This document shows positions 17,346 to 25,617 of a stretch of DNA of 64,000 nucleotides, in pieces. Where the stretch lies: contig CAJBKE010000052.1 in NCBI GenBank assembly GCA_903953565.1, positions 186,001-250,000 of the forward strand, given 5' to 3'. The notes below the pieces were generated by a model. It saw only the letters and a list, made by a program, of their open reading frames with translations. It had not been told where the DNA came from and did not search any database. Made by a program: the position numbers and the translations under genes. Numbering within the stretch: position 1 is the first letter of the stretch; each line of letters opens with the position of its first letter. Origin of the DNA: an uncultured Verrucomicrobiota bacterium. Its GTDB lineage: Bacteria > Verrucomicrobiota > Verrucomicrobiia > Chthoniobacterales > JACTMZ01.

Positions 17346-17809
17346 TTGTTTTGTTTTCGTGTTTTCGGTCCGCGGCCTTTGAAGGTGAGTTCGGCGGTGC
17401 CGGATTTGTCCAGTTCGCAGAGTCCACCCGCTACCATCTTGCGATATTGGCGGTAGGTGGCGGCGGCGAGGGGAAGTTCGAGTTTGCCCAAGGCGAGGGC
17501 GGTGCCGCTGTCCTTGGCCGCGTGCACCGCGCTGAAGAAGCACGAGTGGTCGCGGTTGACCATGTCCTCGCCATCGGTGGCCAGCACGCGCGAGTTGGCG
17601 CCGGTCTGGCCGAACACTTCCATCAGCGTTTCGAGGTCGAGCCCGAGTCCTTCGGCTAGTCCGGCCGTGTTTATGTTCATCACCATGTTGACCAGCGCCT
17701 TCACTTTTGCCGCGCTGCCGGCCGGGCCGATATAGCGCATGAGTTTGCCCTCGTCGCTCAGCTTGGCGAGAGCCGGGGCAACGCGATCGAAGGTGGCGCG
17801 GTCACCGCC
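17342..17809 (-). pseudogene. 6PGDH/3-hydroxyisobutyrate dehydrogenase-like, 3' fragment
   Basis: About 155 residues match the C-terminal half of beta-hydroxyacid dehydrogenases: GGDRATFDRVAP, then MRYIGPAGSAAKVKALVNM with the substrate-binding Lys, and HAAKDSGTALALGK. The N-terminal NAD-binding Rossmann domain (about 140 residues with GxGxMG) is absent. Instead the sequence upstream at 17810-17925 encodes the beginning of an unrelated HTH protein in another frame. A truncated product from the ATG at 17740 might still be made, but without the NAD domain it could not be a dehydrogenase. Confidence 0.72.
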
Positions 17810-17925
17810 GCGACGGTTTCGGCGGAGAGTCCGGCTCGCTGTGCGAGTTGCTCGTCGGTGAGGCCCGAGCCGCGGAAAGCCTTGCCGAGGATGTCGTGGA
17901 AATTATCTTCGAGAGGAATTTTCAC
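17803..17925 (-). pseudogene. HTH domain of an HTH-MBL protein, 5' fragment
   Basis: From GTG 17925 the product reads (V)KIPLEDNFHDILGKAFRG and continues for about 41 residues as a helix-turn-helix segment. It is clearly related to the N-terminus of the intact HTH-metallo-hydrolase at 32235-33044 ([17 protein letters not shown]). After residue 41 the similarity ends and the frame stops about 20 codons later inside 6PGDH-like sequence. It is a paralogue's 5' end joined by a deletion or rearrangement to the 6PGDH-like 3' fragment. Confidence 0.65.
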
Positions 17926-18249
17926 AAGCGATACATTGCAGCATAGTGGCGGTAAGATATAAAGAGCAACGCATGCGCGTCATGAAGTTGGCGAGTAGCA
18001 AAGCAGAGACGTCAGAAGACTGCGCGGCATTTCCGACATAATGCGACCACGCGGAAAAGTGAGCCACCTATTTTGCGGTGATTCCGCTTGGTTTCGGGCT
18101 CGGATGCCGTGTCATCAGTCTCGCCCTTGATTCTCCTTCCGCTGAGCGCATAGCTGCGAGGTCTTTGCCTTCTCACGGCATGCCGAAAAACCCGTATTTT
18201 TCGCCTAAAAACGAAAGTGCTGTCCCAGCCTGTGTGACATTATTGTTTC
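17926..18249. other. Intergenic region before the PEP-CTERM array
   Basis: No gene found in 324 bases. It must hold the promoter of the first PEP-CTERM gene. A 10-base palindrome CGGCATGCCG occurs at about 18176-18185, followed by an AT-rich stretch with TTTTTCGCCTAAAAACG. No Shine-Dalgarno sequence precedes ATG 18250. Confidence 0.4.
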
Positions 18250-19905
18250 ATGCAACTGTCCCACCGTGCGCTAACCGCCGCCATTTGTCTTGCCGCTGGT
18301 GTCTCCGCGACAACTTCCTTCGCGCAGGTTACCAACACCAATTGGAGCGCGTTCGACGACTTTTACGTCAATGTCCCGGCGACTGGTGGTGGCGGCGACT
18401 ACACGCAATCCACATGGATCGCCAACGCCGGAACGTGGCCGTACGATACCGGCCTAACGAATCCGAATGCGTGGGGCTACGCCGGTGTGAATCTAAACGG
18501 CTTTGGATTTCCGACCAGCGTTGGAACCTATGTGTCGCCCTCCAGTGGTGGAGTCTATTCTTTTACGTCAGGCGGAATTTATGCCGGCGCAGGGGTGAGC
18601 TATTATCTGGGAGGTAGCAACTACTACATTGGCTACAATAGCACCTACGGTCCTGTCTCTCAGATTGCCAAATACACCCAGGAATGGTTTGGCGGCACGC
18701 CGAACTACACGAACAACCCCAGCGGCATCAACGATAAGTATCTTTGGATCCAGAGCACTGGCCTGTCTCCTTCCACGGACGGTTTGGGATCCATGGTGAC
18801 GTGGACCGCTCCGACGTCCGGAACGTACACGTTCACCGGTTCCTACGTTAACGGCAACTACGGCGACGTCTCTACTGATTTCGCCATCGTGGACAGCAAG
18901 AACAACGTTGCGTTGCCCAAGCAGACTTTAGCGCCGAATTCTTCCGTCAATACCTACACTTTCAATAGAGTCTATCAGGCAGGCGATGTCGTTCAATTCC
19001 AAGTCGGCACGGCTGCTGCCGCTCAAGGAAGTCCGCTCGGTCTCGAGGCCAACATCAGCCGCGTCACCCAGTCTATTGGAACCACCTGGAACGCCGCCAC
19101 GGACTTCTATCTCACTCCAACGGCATCCGGTTGGACCGGCGCGACCAGTCCATCAACCGCCGGAGCGGCTTTTGGCTACTACGCTGCCAACGTCAACGGC
19201 AGCGGCTATGCTAGTCAGATTGGCTCCTTTTTTACCCCGCAGTTCTCAGGAAGCGGCAGCCAGAGCCTTTACCAGTATTCGAGCATGGCTCCCATAGGGG
19301 CCGGCACTGTTGTCGGCGCCCCTGGTTGGGCAAATATTGGCACTGGCACTACGGACGGGGCGGGCTTCGCTTACTACTCCGACACTTTAGGGTGGGGGAC
19401 CAGTCTCGGCAAATATGACACGCCATGGTTCGGTGGGGCTCCTGGGTTATCCCAAGGCTTGACCAACCTGATCTGGATGCAACCCGGTTGGCTGAGCGGC
19501 TCAGAAGTCGAAGGAATCGCTCCGGTCGTTACGTGGACGGCTCCGGAATCGGGCTACTACACGTTGAGTGGGCAGTTCGTCTCCGGAAATCAGCCCGGCA
19601 ATGGCGCTTCGGTGGCCATTGTCGCCGGATTCAACAACACTCAATCCGCCCTCGAGCTGGCTAGAACTGTCTTGAACAACAATAGTTTCCAGTCTTTCGA
19701 TTTCACGAGGTTTTACGAAGCAGGCACTGTGGTTCAGTTTCAAGCAGGCAGTTCTTTTACGACTGGAAATTCTGTGGGACTGCAACTCAATATCACCGCC
19801 GTTCCTGAGCCTTCGACCATCATTGCGGCCATCGGCTTGCTCGGCCTGATGCTCTGGCCTGCCCGGCGCTATTTGTGGCGGAATTCGGATAAAAATACCG
19901 TCTGA
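18250..19905 (+). CDS. PEP-CTERM sorted surface protein with two repeat domains
   Basis: A 551-residue exported protein: signal peptide to about residue 25 (cleavage near SFA-QV), then two homologous domains of about 240 residues (28-265 and 270-515). Each opens with a W.A..DFY segment and has a WTAP...YT.SG beta strand about 100 residues from its end. The C-terminus is VPEPSTIIAAIGLLGLML followed by basic ARRYLWR, the PEP-CTERM sorting signal that is cut by an exosortase. No exosortase gene is in the window. It is first of three tandem paralogues and probably a surface or extracellular-matrix component. Confidence 0.88.
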   Translation: MQLSHRALTAAICLAAGVSATTSFAQVTNTNWSAFDDFYVNVPATGGGGDYTQSTWIANAGTWPYDTGLTNPNAWGYAGVNLNGFGFPTSVGTYVSPSSGGVYSFTSGGIYAGAGVSYYLGGSNYYIGYNSTYGPVSQIAKYTQEWFGGTPNYTNNPSGINDKYLWIQSTGLSPSTDGLGSMVTWTAPTSGTYTFTGSYVNGNYGDVSTDFAIVDSKNNVALPKQTLAPNSSVNTYTFNRVYQAGDVVQFQVGTAAAAQGSPLGLEANISRVTQSIGTTWNAATDFYLTPTASGWTGATSPSTAGAAFGYYAANVNGSGYASQIGSFFTPQFSGSGSQSLYQYSSMAPIGAGTVVGAPGWANIGTGTTDGAGFAYYSDTLGWGTSLGKYDTPWFGGAPGLSQGLTNLIWMQPGWLSGSEVEGIAPVVTWTAPESGYYTLSGQFVSGNQPGNGASVAIVAGFNNTQSALELARTVLNNNSFQSFDFTRFYEAGTVVQFQAGSSFTTGNSVGLQLNITAVPEPSTIIAAIGLLGLMLWPARRYLWRNSDKNTV

Positions 19906-19924
19906 CTCCCTCGAGGAAACTAAT

Positions 19925-20794
19925 ATGAGCCCTTCCCCCCGCAGGTTCATCGTCGCCAAGCTTCTTGCAGCTGCGTTGTTGATGTCTTCCGCTCGCGCCG
20001 CACTCATCTACAGCGCCTACGACGATTTTTACTTGGCACCCACCGCGGCCGGATGGGGTGGCGCTACCTCACCATCGGCCACGGGAGCGGCGTGGGGTTA
20101 CTACATGGGCAATGTCAACGGCTTCGGGCTTCCGACCGGCGTTGGAAGCTACTTGACTTCGGAAATCTACAGATTCTCCAGCGTCAATCCTTTGGGTGTA
20201 GGCGGTCCGGTCTACAGCACTTCCTTTTGGGACGCGACCGGCGGGGCCGGCTTCGCGCGTTATCTTGACAACGTTGCTTGGGGAGCGCCGAGCGACCTCC
20301 ATGCCAGTCTGGGCAGTTACAGCACGCCTTGGTTCGGCGGGGCTCCGGGACTTTCCCAAGGACTGACCAATCTGATCTGGATGCAGTCGGTCTGGCTCGG
20401 GGGCGGGGGGTCTGAAGGAATTGCCTCGATGTTGATTTGGAAAGCTCCCGCCGCGGGAATCTACAATTTTTCCGGGCTTTTTGTCTCCGGGGACCAAGCC
20501 GCGAACAGCGCGGCAGTAGCCATCGTGAGTCCGGGCGGCGCAAACCTTTCCAGAACTGTCTTGGCCAACAACGACGTTCAGTCTTTCAGCTTCCAGTCGT
20601 CTTACAACGCAGGTGACGTGGTTCAGTTCCAAGTCGGCAACAATTTTAGCATCGGCAATGCGGTGGGATTGCAACTGGAGATCACCGCCGCCACCGTTCC
20701 CGAGCCCTCGACCTTGTTCTCGGCTCTTGGCCTCGTCGGTTTCGCGCTTGCCCGGTGCTATCTGCGGCGCAAGTTCAAAATCAAGATCGCCTGA
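19925..20794 (+). CDS. PEP-CTERM surface protein, single repeat domain
   Basis: A 289-residue paralogue of the preceding gene. It has a signal peptide to about residue 25 (SARA-AL), one copy of the repeat domain opening YDDFYLAP, the strongly conserved core TPWFGGAPGLSQGLTNLIW near residue 135, and the PEP-CTERM tail VPEPSTLFSALGLVGFALARCYLRRK. GAGGAAA sits 8 bases before ATG 19925 and only 19 bases separate it from the previous stop, so the two are probably co-transcribed. Function unknown; the domain is beta-rich with no catalytic motif visible. Confidence 0.86.
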   Translation: MSPSPRRFIVAKLLAAALLMSSARAALIYSAYDDFYLAPTAAGWGGATSPSATGAAWGYYMGNVNGFGLPTGVGSYLTSEIYRFSSVNPLGVGGPVYSTSFWDATGGAGFARYLDNVAWGAPSDLHASLGSYSTPWFGGAPGLSQGLTNLIWMQSVWLGGGGSEGIASMLIWKAPAAGIYNFSGLFVSGDQAANSAAVAIVSPGGANLSRTVLANNDVQSFSFQSSYNAGDVVQFQVGNNFSIGNAVGLQLEITAATVPEPSTLFSALGLVGFALARCYLRRKFKIKIA

Positions 20795-20915
20795 TTTTCG
20801 CGCGCGGGCCCAAGCTGCCTGACGCAGGGCTGCTCGTCCGGGCTCCCACCAAAAAAAGAAGAATTTCAGTCGAAAAAAGACAGCTTGCGGCACGGTTCCG
20901 TGCAATTACTTTCCC

Positions 20916-21755
20916 GTGATCAATCCCCTCCGCTCCATTCTCCCTGCCCTGCTTTTAGTTGTAGCCGCATTGCCGGCCATTGGCCGCGCGCAAATGGTTA
21001 CCAGTTGGAATGCTTACAATGACTTTTATCTCTCTCCCACCGCGGGATCGTGGGGTGGCGCGACCTCACCATCCGCCGCAGGACAGGCTTGGGGTTATTA
21101 CATGGGCAATGTCAATGGCAGCGGATTCCCAGTGAACGTCGGAAGCTATCTGACTTCTGGTCAGATTTACAAATATACCTCCTTCAATCCCGCGGGTGCT
21201 TCGGATGGGACGGTCTATGGCACTACTTTGTGGGATAACACCGGCGGGGCTGGCTTCGCGCGTTATCAAGACACTCTTAGCTGGGGGACCAGTCTAGGCA
21301 GCTATACAACGCCATGGTTTGGCGGAGCTCCGGGGAATTCCCAAGGCTTAACCAATCTGATTTGGCTGCAGTCTGGCTGGCTTAGTGGCCCCTCCTCTGA
21401 AGGAATAGCGTCGGTGCTCACTTGGACCGCCCCCGCGGCTGGAACCTACAGCTTTTCCGGGCTATTCGTATCCGGCGACCAACCTGCCAATAGCGCCGCA
21501 GTGGCCATCGTCAGCTCGGGCGGAGCGGATCTCGCCAGAACAGTAATGGTCAACAACAGCGTCCAAAACTTTAGTTTTACCAACACTTACAATCTCGGCG
21601 ACACGGTTCAGTTCCAAGTTGGCAATAATTTCAGCACCGGCAGCGCCGTTGGTTTGCAACTCGAAGTTGTCCCCGAGCCCTCGACCGTTTCCCTCGCCGT
21701 CTTCGGATTGGCCGCCGCGGCCCTCTACGGATTCCGGCGGAAATACCTGCTTTGA
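20916..21755 (+). CDS. PEP-CTERM surface protein, single repeat domain
   Basis: A 279-residue third paralogue, starting at GTG 20916 with a hydrophobic signal peptide (LPALLLVVAALPAIGRA). The domain repeats the same order: YNDFYLSP, TPWFGGAPGNSQGLTNLIW, GTYSFSGLFVSGDQPANSAAV, VQFQVGNNFS, then VPEPSTVSLAVFGLAAAALYGFRRK. It is closer to the 19925 gene than to the domains of the 18250 gene by eye, suggesting recent tandem duplication. The 121-base gap upstream may contain its own promoter. Likely exosortase substrate; function unknown. Confidence 0.86.
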   Translation: MINPLRSILPALLLVVAALPAIGRAQMVTSWNAYNDFYLSPTAGSWGGATSPSAAGQAWGYYMGNVNGSGFPVNVGSYLTSGQIYKYTSFNPAGASDGTVYGTTLWDNTGGAGFARYQDTLSWGTSLGSYTTPWFGGAPGNSQGLTNLIWLQSGWLSGPSSEGIASVLTWTAPAAGTYSFSGLFVSGDQPANSAAVAIVSSGGADLARTVMVNNSVQNFSFTNTYNLGDTVQFQVGNNFSTGSAVGLQLEVVPEPSTVSLAVFGLAAAALYGFRRKYLL

Positions 21756-22177
21756 TTCCTTCTGCTGCCTTCGCAAGGTTGTTTTAACGAGCCCCTGGAT
21801 TAGCGAGCAGTCTCTCCTACAACGGCGTTTGACAGCTCATAGCACTTGTTGCGTTGTTTTTGGGCCTTCTGTAGCTGTGGACTTGAACAGCAGGGACCTG
21901 TTGAGCTCTGCGCACTGCCGAGTCTTCTTCCGGTTTGGTGGTGGCGCAGGCAACCAGCAATCACAGCTATCAATAAAGCGACGCCTTGGCCCTGACAGGT
22001 GCCTCCTGGGTCTACGGTGAGGCAGAAGCCTGAACTCGATAACTACGAGATTTTCGCTGCTGCGTTACCTCCCCGCGCCGCGCTCGCAAATGGCCAAATG
22101 CATACGGCCGCGCATGCAATCGGCTCCCCCAACTATTGCCCGCAATTTCGCTCATCGGGCCAAGGGCAACGACGGAT
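21756..22177. other. Intergenic region without recognisable gene
   Basis: In 422 bases between the last PEP-CTERM gene and the PanB-like gene, short open frames exist on both strands but none shows a protein family or coding-like pattern. It may be decayed sequence, since several neighbours in this region are broken genes. No terminator hairpin with a T-run was seen. Confidence 0.4.
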
Positions 22178-23038
22178 TCAACGACGTGGATCAAGCCGTG
22201 CGGCTGCCTCGGCCCCGTCAAGTTTGGACCGGAATGCCGCAACCACCCCTTGATCCACATTTATCGTCTCGGACGGAGCGGGGAAGTCACCGCGCTCGAC
22301 GTCCGCCCTGAAGGCGGCGAAGCCGCGCTTAGACTCCTCGAACAAGTTCGCATAGCGCCTCGCATGCCTGGGCAAAGGCCCCTCGTAGGGCTTGCCTAGT
22401 CCGGGGAAGCGTGGTTCGAGAAATCCGAGAAGGTCAACGCTGTAAAGAAATTGACCGTCGCATCCGCTACCGCTGCCGAGCGACATCACCAAAAGATCAA
22501 CCCTCTTGGTGATCTCGGCGGCGATTTCGGCCGCGACACACTCCATCTCCACCATGACCGCACCAGCTCTCTCAAAGGCGAGGGTCTCCTCGTAAACCCG
22601 GAGGGCCTGATCCAACGTTTTTCCACGGGCACCCAAACCTCCCTCGCGGCTCGACCGAATGGGGACGAGTCCCACGTGACCGCCGAAGTTGATGCCCACC
22701 TCGGCCATGGCCTCAAAGCGGCGCATGCAGTTGCCCGATGAGTAGATGATATCGGCCCCGTGATCCCGGGCGATCATCGCCGACCGAATCGCCTCCGCAT
22801 CGCTGACGTAGGCAATAGTCGGGGGCAAATTGCAGACAATCACCGATTGCGGAGCACCGGCGACAACTTGGTCGAGCACCGCTCCGATCTGGTGCTCATC
22901 CGTGATCCCGCGGGCCAAGATGATGTCGATGCCCGCCTCCTGCGCAGCGCGTGCCGTATTGAAGTCAGCCGCGTTTGTCATCGTCAACTGCCGCTTACCC
23001 TTGGTTGCAAGCAACTCTCCGATTGTTGTTTTCGCCAT
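22178..23038 (-). CDS. PanB-like (ketopantoate hydroxymethyltransferase superfamily) protein with altered metal site
   Basis: A 286-residue PEP-mutase/KPHMT-fold barrel. The overall order follows PanB: TMTNAADFNTARAAQEAGIDIIL at the first strands, INFGGHVGLVPI, GKTLDQALRVYEETLAFERAGA, MECVAAEIAAEI with the catalytic Glu, and GSGSGCDGQFLYSVDLLG. But the GDS metal Asp of PanB is replaced by ARG, the second metal Asp (ADLPF type) by Asn in CNLPP, and the metal Glu (KLEGG type) by Ser in YSSGN. It therefore probably is not pantothenate synthesis PanB. ATG 23038 is chosen over 23059 because homology starts there. Reaction unknown. Confidence 0.72.
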   Translation of the reverse strand: MAKTTIGELLATKGKRQLTMTNAADFNTARAAQEAGIDIILARGITDEHQIGAVLDQVVAGAPQSVIVCNLPPTIAYVSDAEAIRSAMIARDHGADIIYSSGNCMRRFEAMAEVGINFGGHVGLVPIRSSREGGLGARGKTLDQALRVYEETLAFERAGAVMVEMECVAAEIAAEITKRVDLLVMSLGSGSGCDGQFLYSVDLLGFLEPRFPGLGKPYEGPLPRHARRYANLFEESKRGFAAFRADVERGDFPAPSETINVDQGVVAAFRSKLDGAEAAARLDPRR

Positions 23039-23269
23039 GGCCGTTAGTCCCAAACGCACGATACGGGGTGCGAGACGGTCCGGTCAATGACCCAGCCGCT
23101 AGGTTGCTACTGGAATGAAACTTCCAAGCAACTCCCACCGCAGCCATAGCCCGTCAGGGTATGCAGCGAGGCCGGCGTTGTGGGTTCTTTCTATAGGATC
23201 ATCCCGTTCGTTTGTCGGCGTTTGCTCTCACGGCTTCGCACCCGCGGGACTAGCTGGTATTCTGCACGC

Positions 23270-23535
23270 ATGTCCTGGGGCAAACAGCCGCAGCGCTTCA
23301 GAATCTGGTCCTTCGTGAAGGAGATTGTTCCGCGCTGGTGGTGGGAGGTGACCGAACCCCTCGGCAAACGTGGACTCAGCCCCGGCCGCGAGTTCTTCAG
23401 GCGCCTTATGCTCTGGGCTCCGGCGATTGTGCTGAGCCTGGTGTTGGTCGGTGGCATAGGCCTGTATTTCTTAACTGCTTGGCGCGCACGCGATCTGGCC
23501 CGGAAGGCGATGGAAAATGCGCGCGCGGGCGGAAT
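23270..23535 (+). pseudogene. Truncated membrane protein gene
   Basis: From ATG 23270 about 88 residues look genuine: MSWGKQPQRFRIWSFVKEIV, a basic and tryptophan-rich stretch, one transmembrane helix (about residues 48-68), then RARDLARKAMENARAG, which resembles the start of a TPR-type region. After about 23530 the frame turns into arginine-rich translation without protein character and runs through the tRNA gene. The rest of the gene is missing. It stands 250 bases before tRNA-Leu, a usual place for insertion and deletion. Confidence 0.5.
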
Positions 23536-23620
23536 CCGATCTCGTGCCCGGTGCAGTGTCACGCGATCGCCTTGGATTCGACCCTGCCAGAGGGAAATAC
23601 GCAGCGGTAGGGCCCCCGAA

Positions 23621-23760
23621 CTAGCGCGACTTGACGAAGGTCAGCGCACCCAAAGGACGCAGAAGTTCGGCGGTGTTGGGATGGAGTTTGCTTCCCAGCA
23701 CTCCGCTGGCGCGGGTCAGACACACAAATGGCGTCTGAGCCTTTACGCGAGGAGTGGTTC
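23621..23760 (-). pseudogene. Possible 3' remnant of an unknown gene
   Basis: On the minus strand about 45 codons read ...QTPFVCLTRASGVLGSKL and on to FVKSR with a TAG stop at 23621-23623. Composition looks protein-like, but there is no start and no family I recognise. It may be the tail of a gene whose 5' part was lost next to tRNA-Leu; chance reading cannot be excluded. Confidence 0.25.
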
Positions 23761-23784
23761 GTCTATAGTGGCAAATTCAACCAA

Positions 23785-23868
<84 letters not shown>

Positions 23869-23876
23869 CATTTTTC

Positions 23877-24725
23877 ATGGTGAGATTTTCGCGCAGCGCA
23901 GCGGAGGTGTTTGTGCCGGACGGTCGTCCGGCGGATGTGGCGCTGGCGCGGACTACGCATCTGGGCATCGGGGCGCATCAGGACGATCTGGAGTTCATGG
24001 CGTTCCAAGGAATTGCGGAGTGTTTCGGCAAGACGGACCGCTGGTTTTGCGGGGTGACGTGCACCGACGGAGCGGGGAGTTCTCGCGCTGGCGACTATGC
24101 GAAGCTTGGCGATGTCGAGATGTCTGCTCTGCGGAGGGAGGAACAGAATGCCGCCGCCGGGGTCGGACGATACGGGGCGATGATGCAGCTCGGATACGCG
24201 AGCGCCGCAATCAAGGACCGCGCTGACTCGCGGTTGCAGGACGATCTGCGCGGGATTCTCAAAGCAACGAATCCGGAGGTGGTTTATACGCACAATTTGG
24301 CGGACAAGCATCCTACGCACGTGGCGGTAGCCTTGGCGGTGATCGGGGCAGTGCGTTCTTTGCCGGAGGAATCGCGTCCGCAACGCGTCATTGGGTGCGA
24401 GGTGTGGCGTGGGCTCGATTGGATGCCGGACGCGGAGAAAGTGATCATGGATGTCGGCGGACACGAGAAACTGGCGGCGGAGTTGGCGGCTTGTTTCAAA
24501 TCGCAGATAGAAGGCGGTAAGCGCTACGACTTGGCGGTGGAGGGGCGGCGTGCGGCGAACGCGACGTTTCTTGATCCGCGGACGGCAGATGGTGCGACGA
24601 GGGTGATTTTCGGGATGGATCTGACGCCGCTAGTCGTGGATGACACTCTGGACCCAGGGGCTTATGTCGACGGGATGATTGTGAGGTTTAGGGCGGAAGT
24701 GGGGAAGGGAATTGGCGAGGGATGA
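23877..24725 (+). CDS. PIG-L/LmbE-family deacetylase
   Basis: A 282-residue protein with LGIGAHQDDLEF at about residues 29-40, corresponding to the family's metal motif AHPDDxE with Gln in place of Pro, and HNLADKHPTH, which supplies the C-terminal metal histidine. These zinc enzymes remove N-acetyl groups from sugars such as GlcNAc derivatives. It has no signal peptide. The start at 23877, 8 bases after the tRNA, matches the family N-terminus; an upstream start would lie inside the tRNA. No operon partner is visible, so the amino sugar substrate is unknown. Confidence 0.85.
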   Translation: MVRFSRSAAEVFVPDGRPADVALARTTHLGIGAHQDDLEFMAFQGIAECFGKTDRWFCGVTCTDGAGSSRAGDYAKLGDVEMSALRREEQNAAAGVGRYGAMMQLGYASAAIKDRADSRLQDDLRGILKATNPEVVYTHNLADKHPTHVAVALAVIGAVRSLPEESRPQRVIGCEVWRGLDWMPDAEKVIMDVGGHEKLAAELAACFKSQIEGGKRYDLAVEGRRAANATFLDPRTADGATRVIFGMDLTPLVVDDTLDPGAYVDGMIVRFRAEVGKGIGEG

Positions 24726-24753
24726 GACTAAAGCGGGAAACTTACGTGGGATC

Positions 24754-24823
24754 GTAGCGGCGGTCTGTGACCGTCGGTGCACTTGAGAAACAGTAGGGTC
24801 CGACGGTCACAGACCGCCGCTAC
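24754..24823. repeat. Dispersed palindromic repeat, family A copy 1
   Basis: Perfect 24-base inverted arms at 24754-24777 and 24800-24823 (starting GTAGCGGCGGTCTGTGACCG) flank a 22-base loop. The arm recurs with one change at 47474-47497, again in an intergenic gap and again followed by an inverted partner. This is a REP-like or miniature mobile element. It lies between convergent genes, where it could also end transcription. Confidence 0.75.
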
Positions 24824-24834
24824 AAGTGGGGAGG

Positions 24835-25173
24835 CTACGCGACTCCGGCGGCGGCGTCTTGGACGGTTTCGTAGACGCGGAACATTTGGTCGAGGCCGGT
24901 GAGTTTGAAGAATTCGCTGATCTGGGGATTGAGGTTGGCCACGGCGAGTTTGCCTCCGCGCATGGCCAGGGCTTGGGAGGGGCGGATGAGGGAGCGGATG
25001 CCGACGCTGGCGATGAAGTCGACGCCGCCCATATCGACGATGAGCGCTTTGCTGTCCTCTTCGCCCGCGATCTCCATGGCCGCCGCGTGGAGCGTGTCGG
25101 CGCTGGCCTGATTGAGCCGACCGGACAGGACGAGCACGGGAATGCCGTTCTCGCTGCGGCGGGTGATGTCCAT
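24835..25173 (-). CDS. STAS-domain anti-sigma factor antagonist
   Basis: A 112-residue single STAS domain (SpoIIAA/RsbV type). The phosphoacceptor loop reads VDFIASVGIRSL, with Ser56 the residue normally phosphorylated by an RsbW-like kinase. GRLNQASAD near residue 20 is the usual first beta-alpha turn. Its start overlaps the stop of the upstream STAS gene by one base, so the two are translationally coupled. Across the divergent gap lies the whole plus-strand signalling cluster with an SpoIIE phosphatase and an RsbW-like ATPase, which are its natural partners. Confidence 0.9.
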   Translation of the reverse strand: MDITRRSENGIPVLVLSGRLNQASADTLHAAAMEIAGEEDSKALIVDMGGVDFIASVGIRSLIRPSQALAMRGGKLAVANLNPQISEFFKLTGLDQMFRVYETVQDAAAGVA

Positions 25174-25517
25174 CAGGAGGCTTTGGCTGCGGCAACGGCC
25201 GCCTCGCGCGTGTCATGAACCGCGTAGGCAGTCATGAATTGCGCGATCTCGAAGAGTTCTTTCACTTGCGGCTGGAAGCTGCAGACCGAAAGCGTTCCGC
25301 CATCGCGGCTCATGCGGCGGCCGGCGAGGAAAAACTCACGGAAGCCCGCGCTGCTGACGTATTCAAGGGCGGTAAGGTCGATGACGAGATGCTTGGCTTT
25401 GGTCTCGTCGAGGTTGCCGTTCAGAGCCGTCTTGAAATCGTTGTAGTTCGTGGTGTCGATCCGTCCCGCGGGGCAGGCGATGAGGACGTCGCCGTCGGTT
25501 TCGAAGGAGCATTGCAT
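25173..25517 (-). CDS. STAS-domain anti-sigma factor antagonist
   Basis: A 114-residue STAS protein starting at ATG 25517 ([21 protein letters not shown]). The acceptor loop is [13 protein letters not shown], with Ser55/Ser56 as candidate phosphorylation site, close to the classical DSSGLG loop. It is first of a two-gene minus-strand operon and divergent from the hybrid kinase, with a 100-base shared promoter region. Two paralogous STAS proteins next to one phosphatase suggest a branched partner switch. Confidence 0.9.
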   Translation of the reverse strand: MQCSFETDGDVLIACPAGRIDTTNYNDFKTALNGNLDETKAKHLVIDLTALEYVSSAGFREFFLAGRRMSRDGGTLSVCSFQPQVKELFEIAQFMTAYAVHDTREAAVAAAKAS

Positions 25518-25617
25518 AGGTGGGGAATTTGCGCCGGTCGACCCTGCGCAGCAAGGTTTTTCCTCGGCAAAGGCATTGCTCCGTGCGCGTTCCGCAGGGA
25601 TAGTGGGCGGATCTCCC

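Noticed and set aside
17926-18249. Sigma-54 type promoter before the PEP-CTERM genes
   Set aside because: No GG-N10-GC element of the -24/-12 type was found by eye.
21756-22177. Short overlapping open frames as small genes
   Set aside because: None has a start with ribosome site or a recognisable protein pattern.
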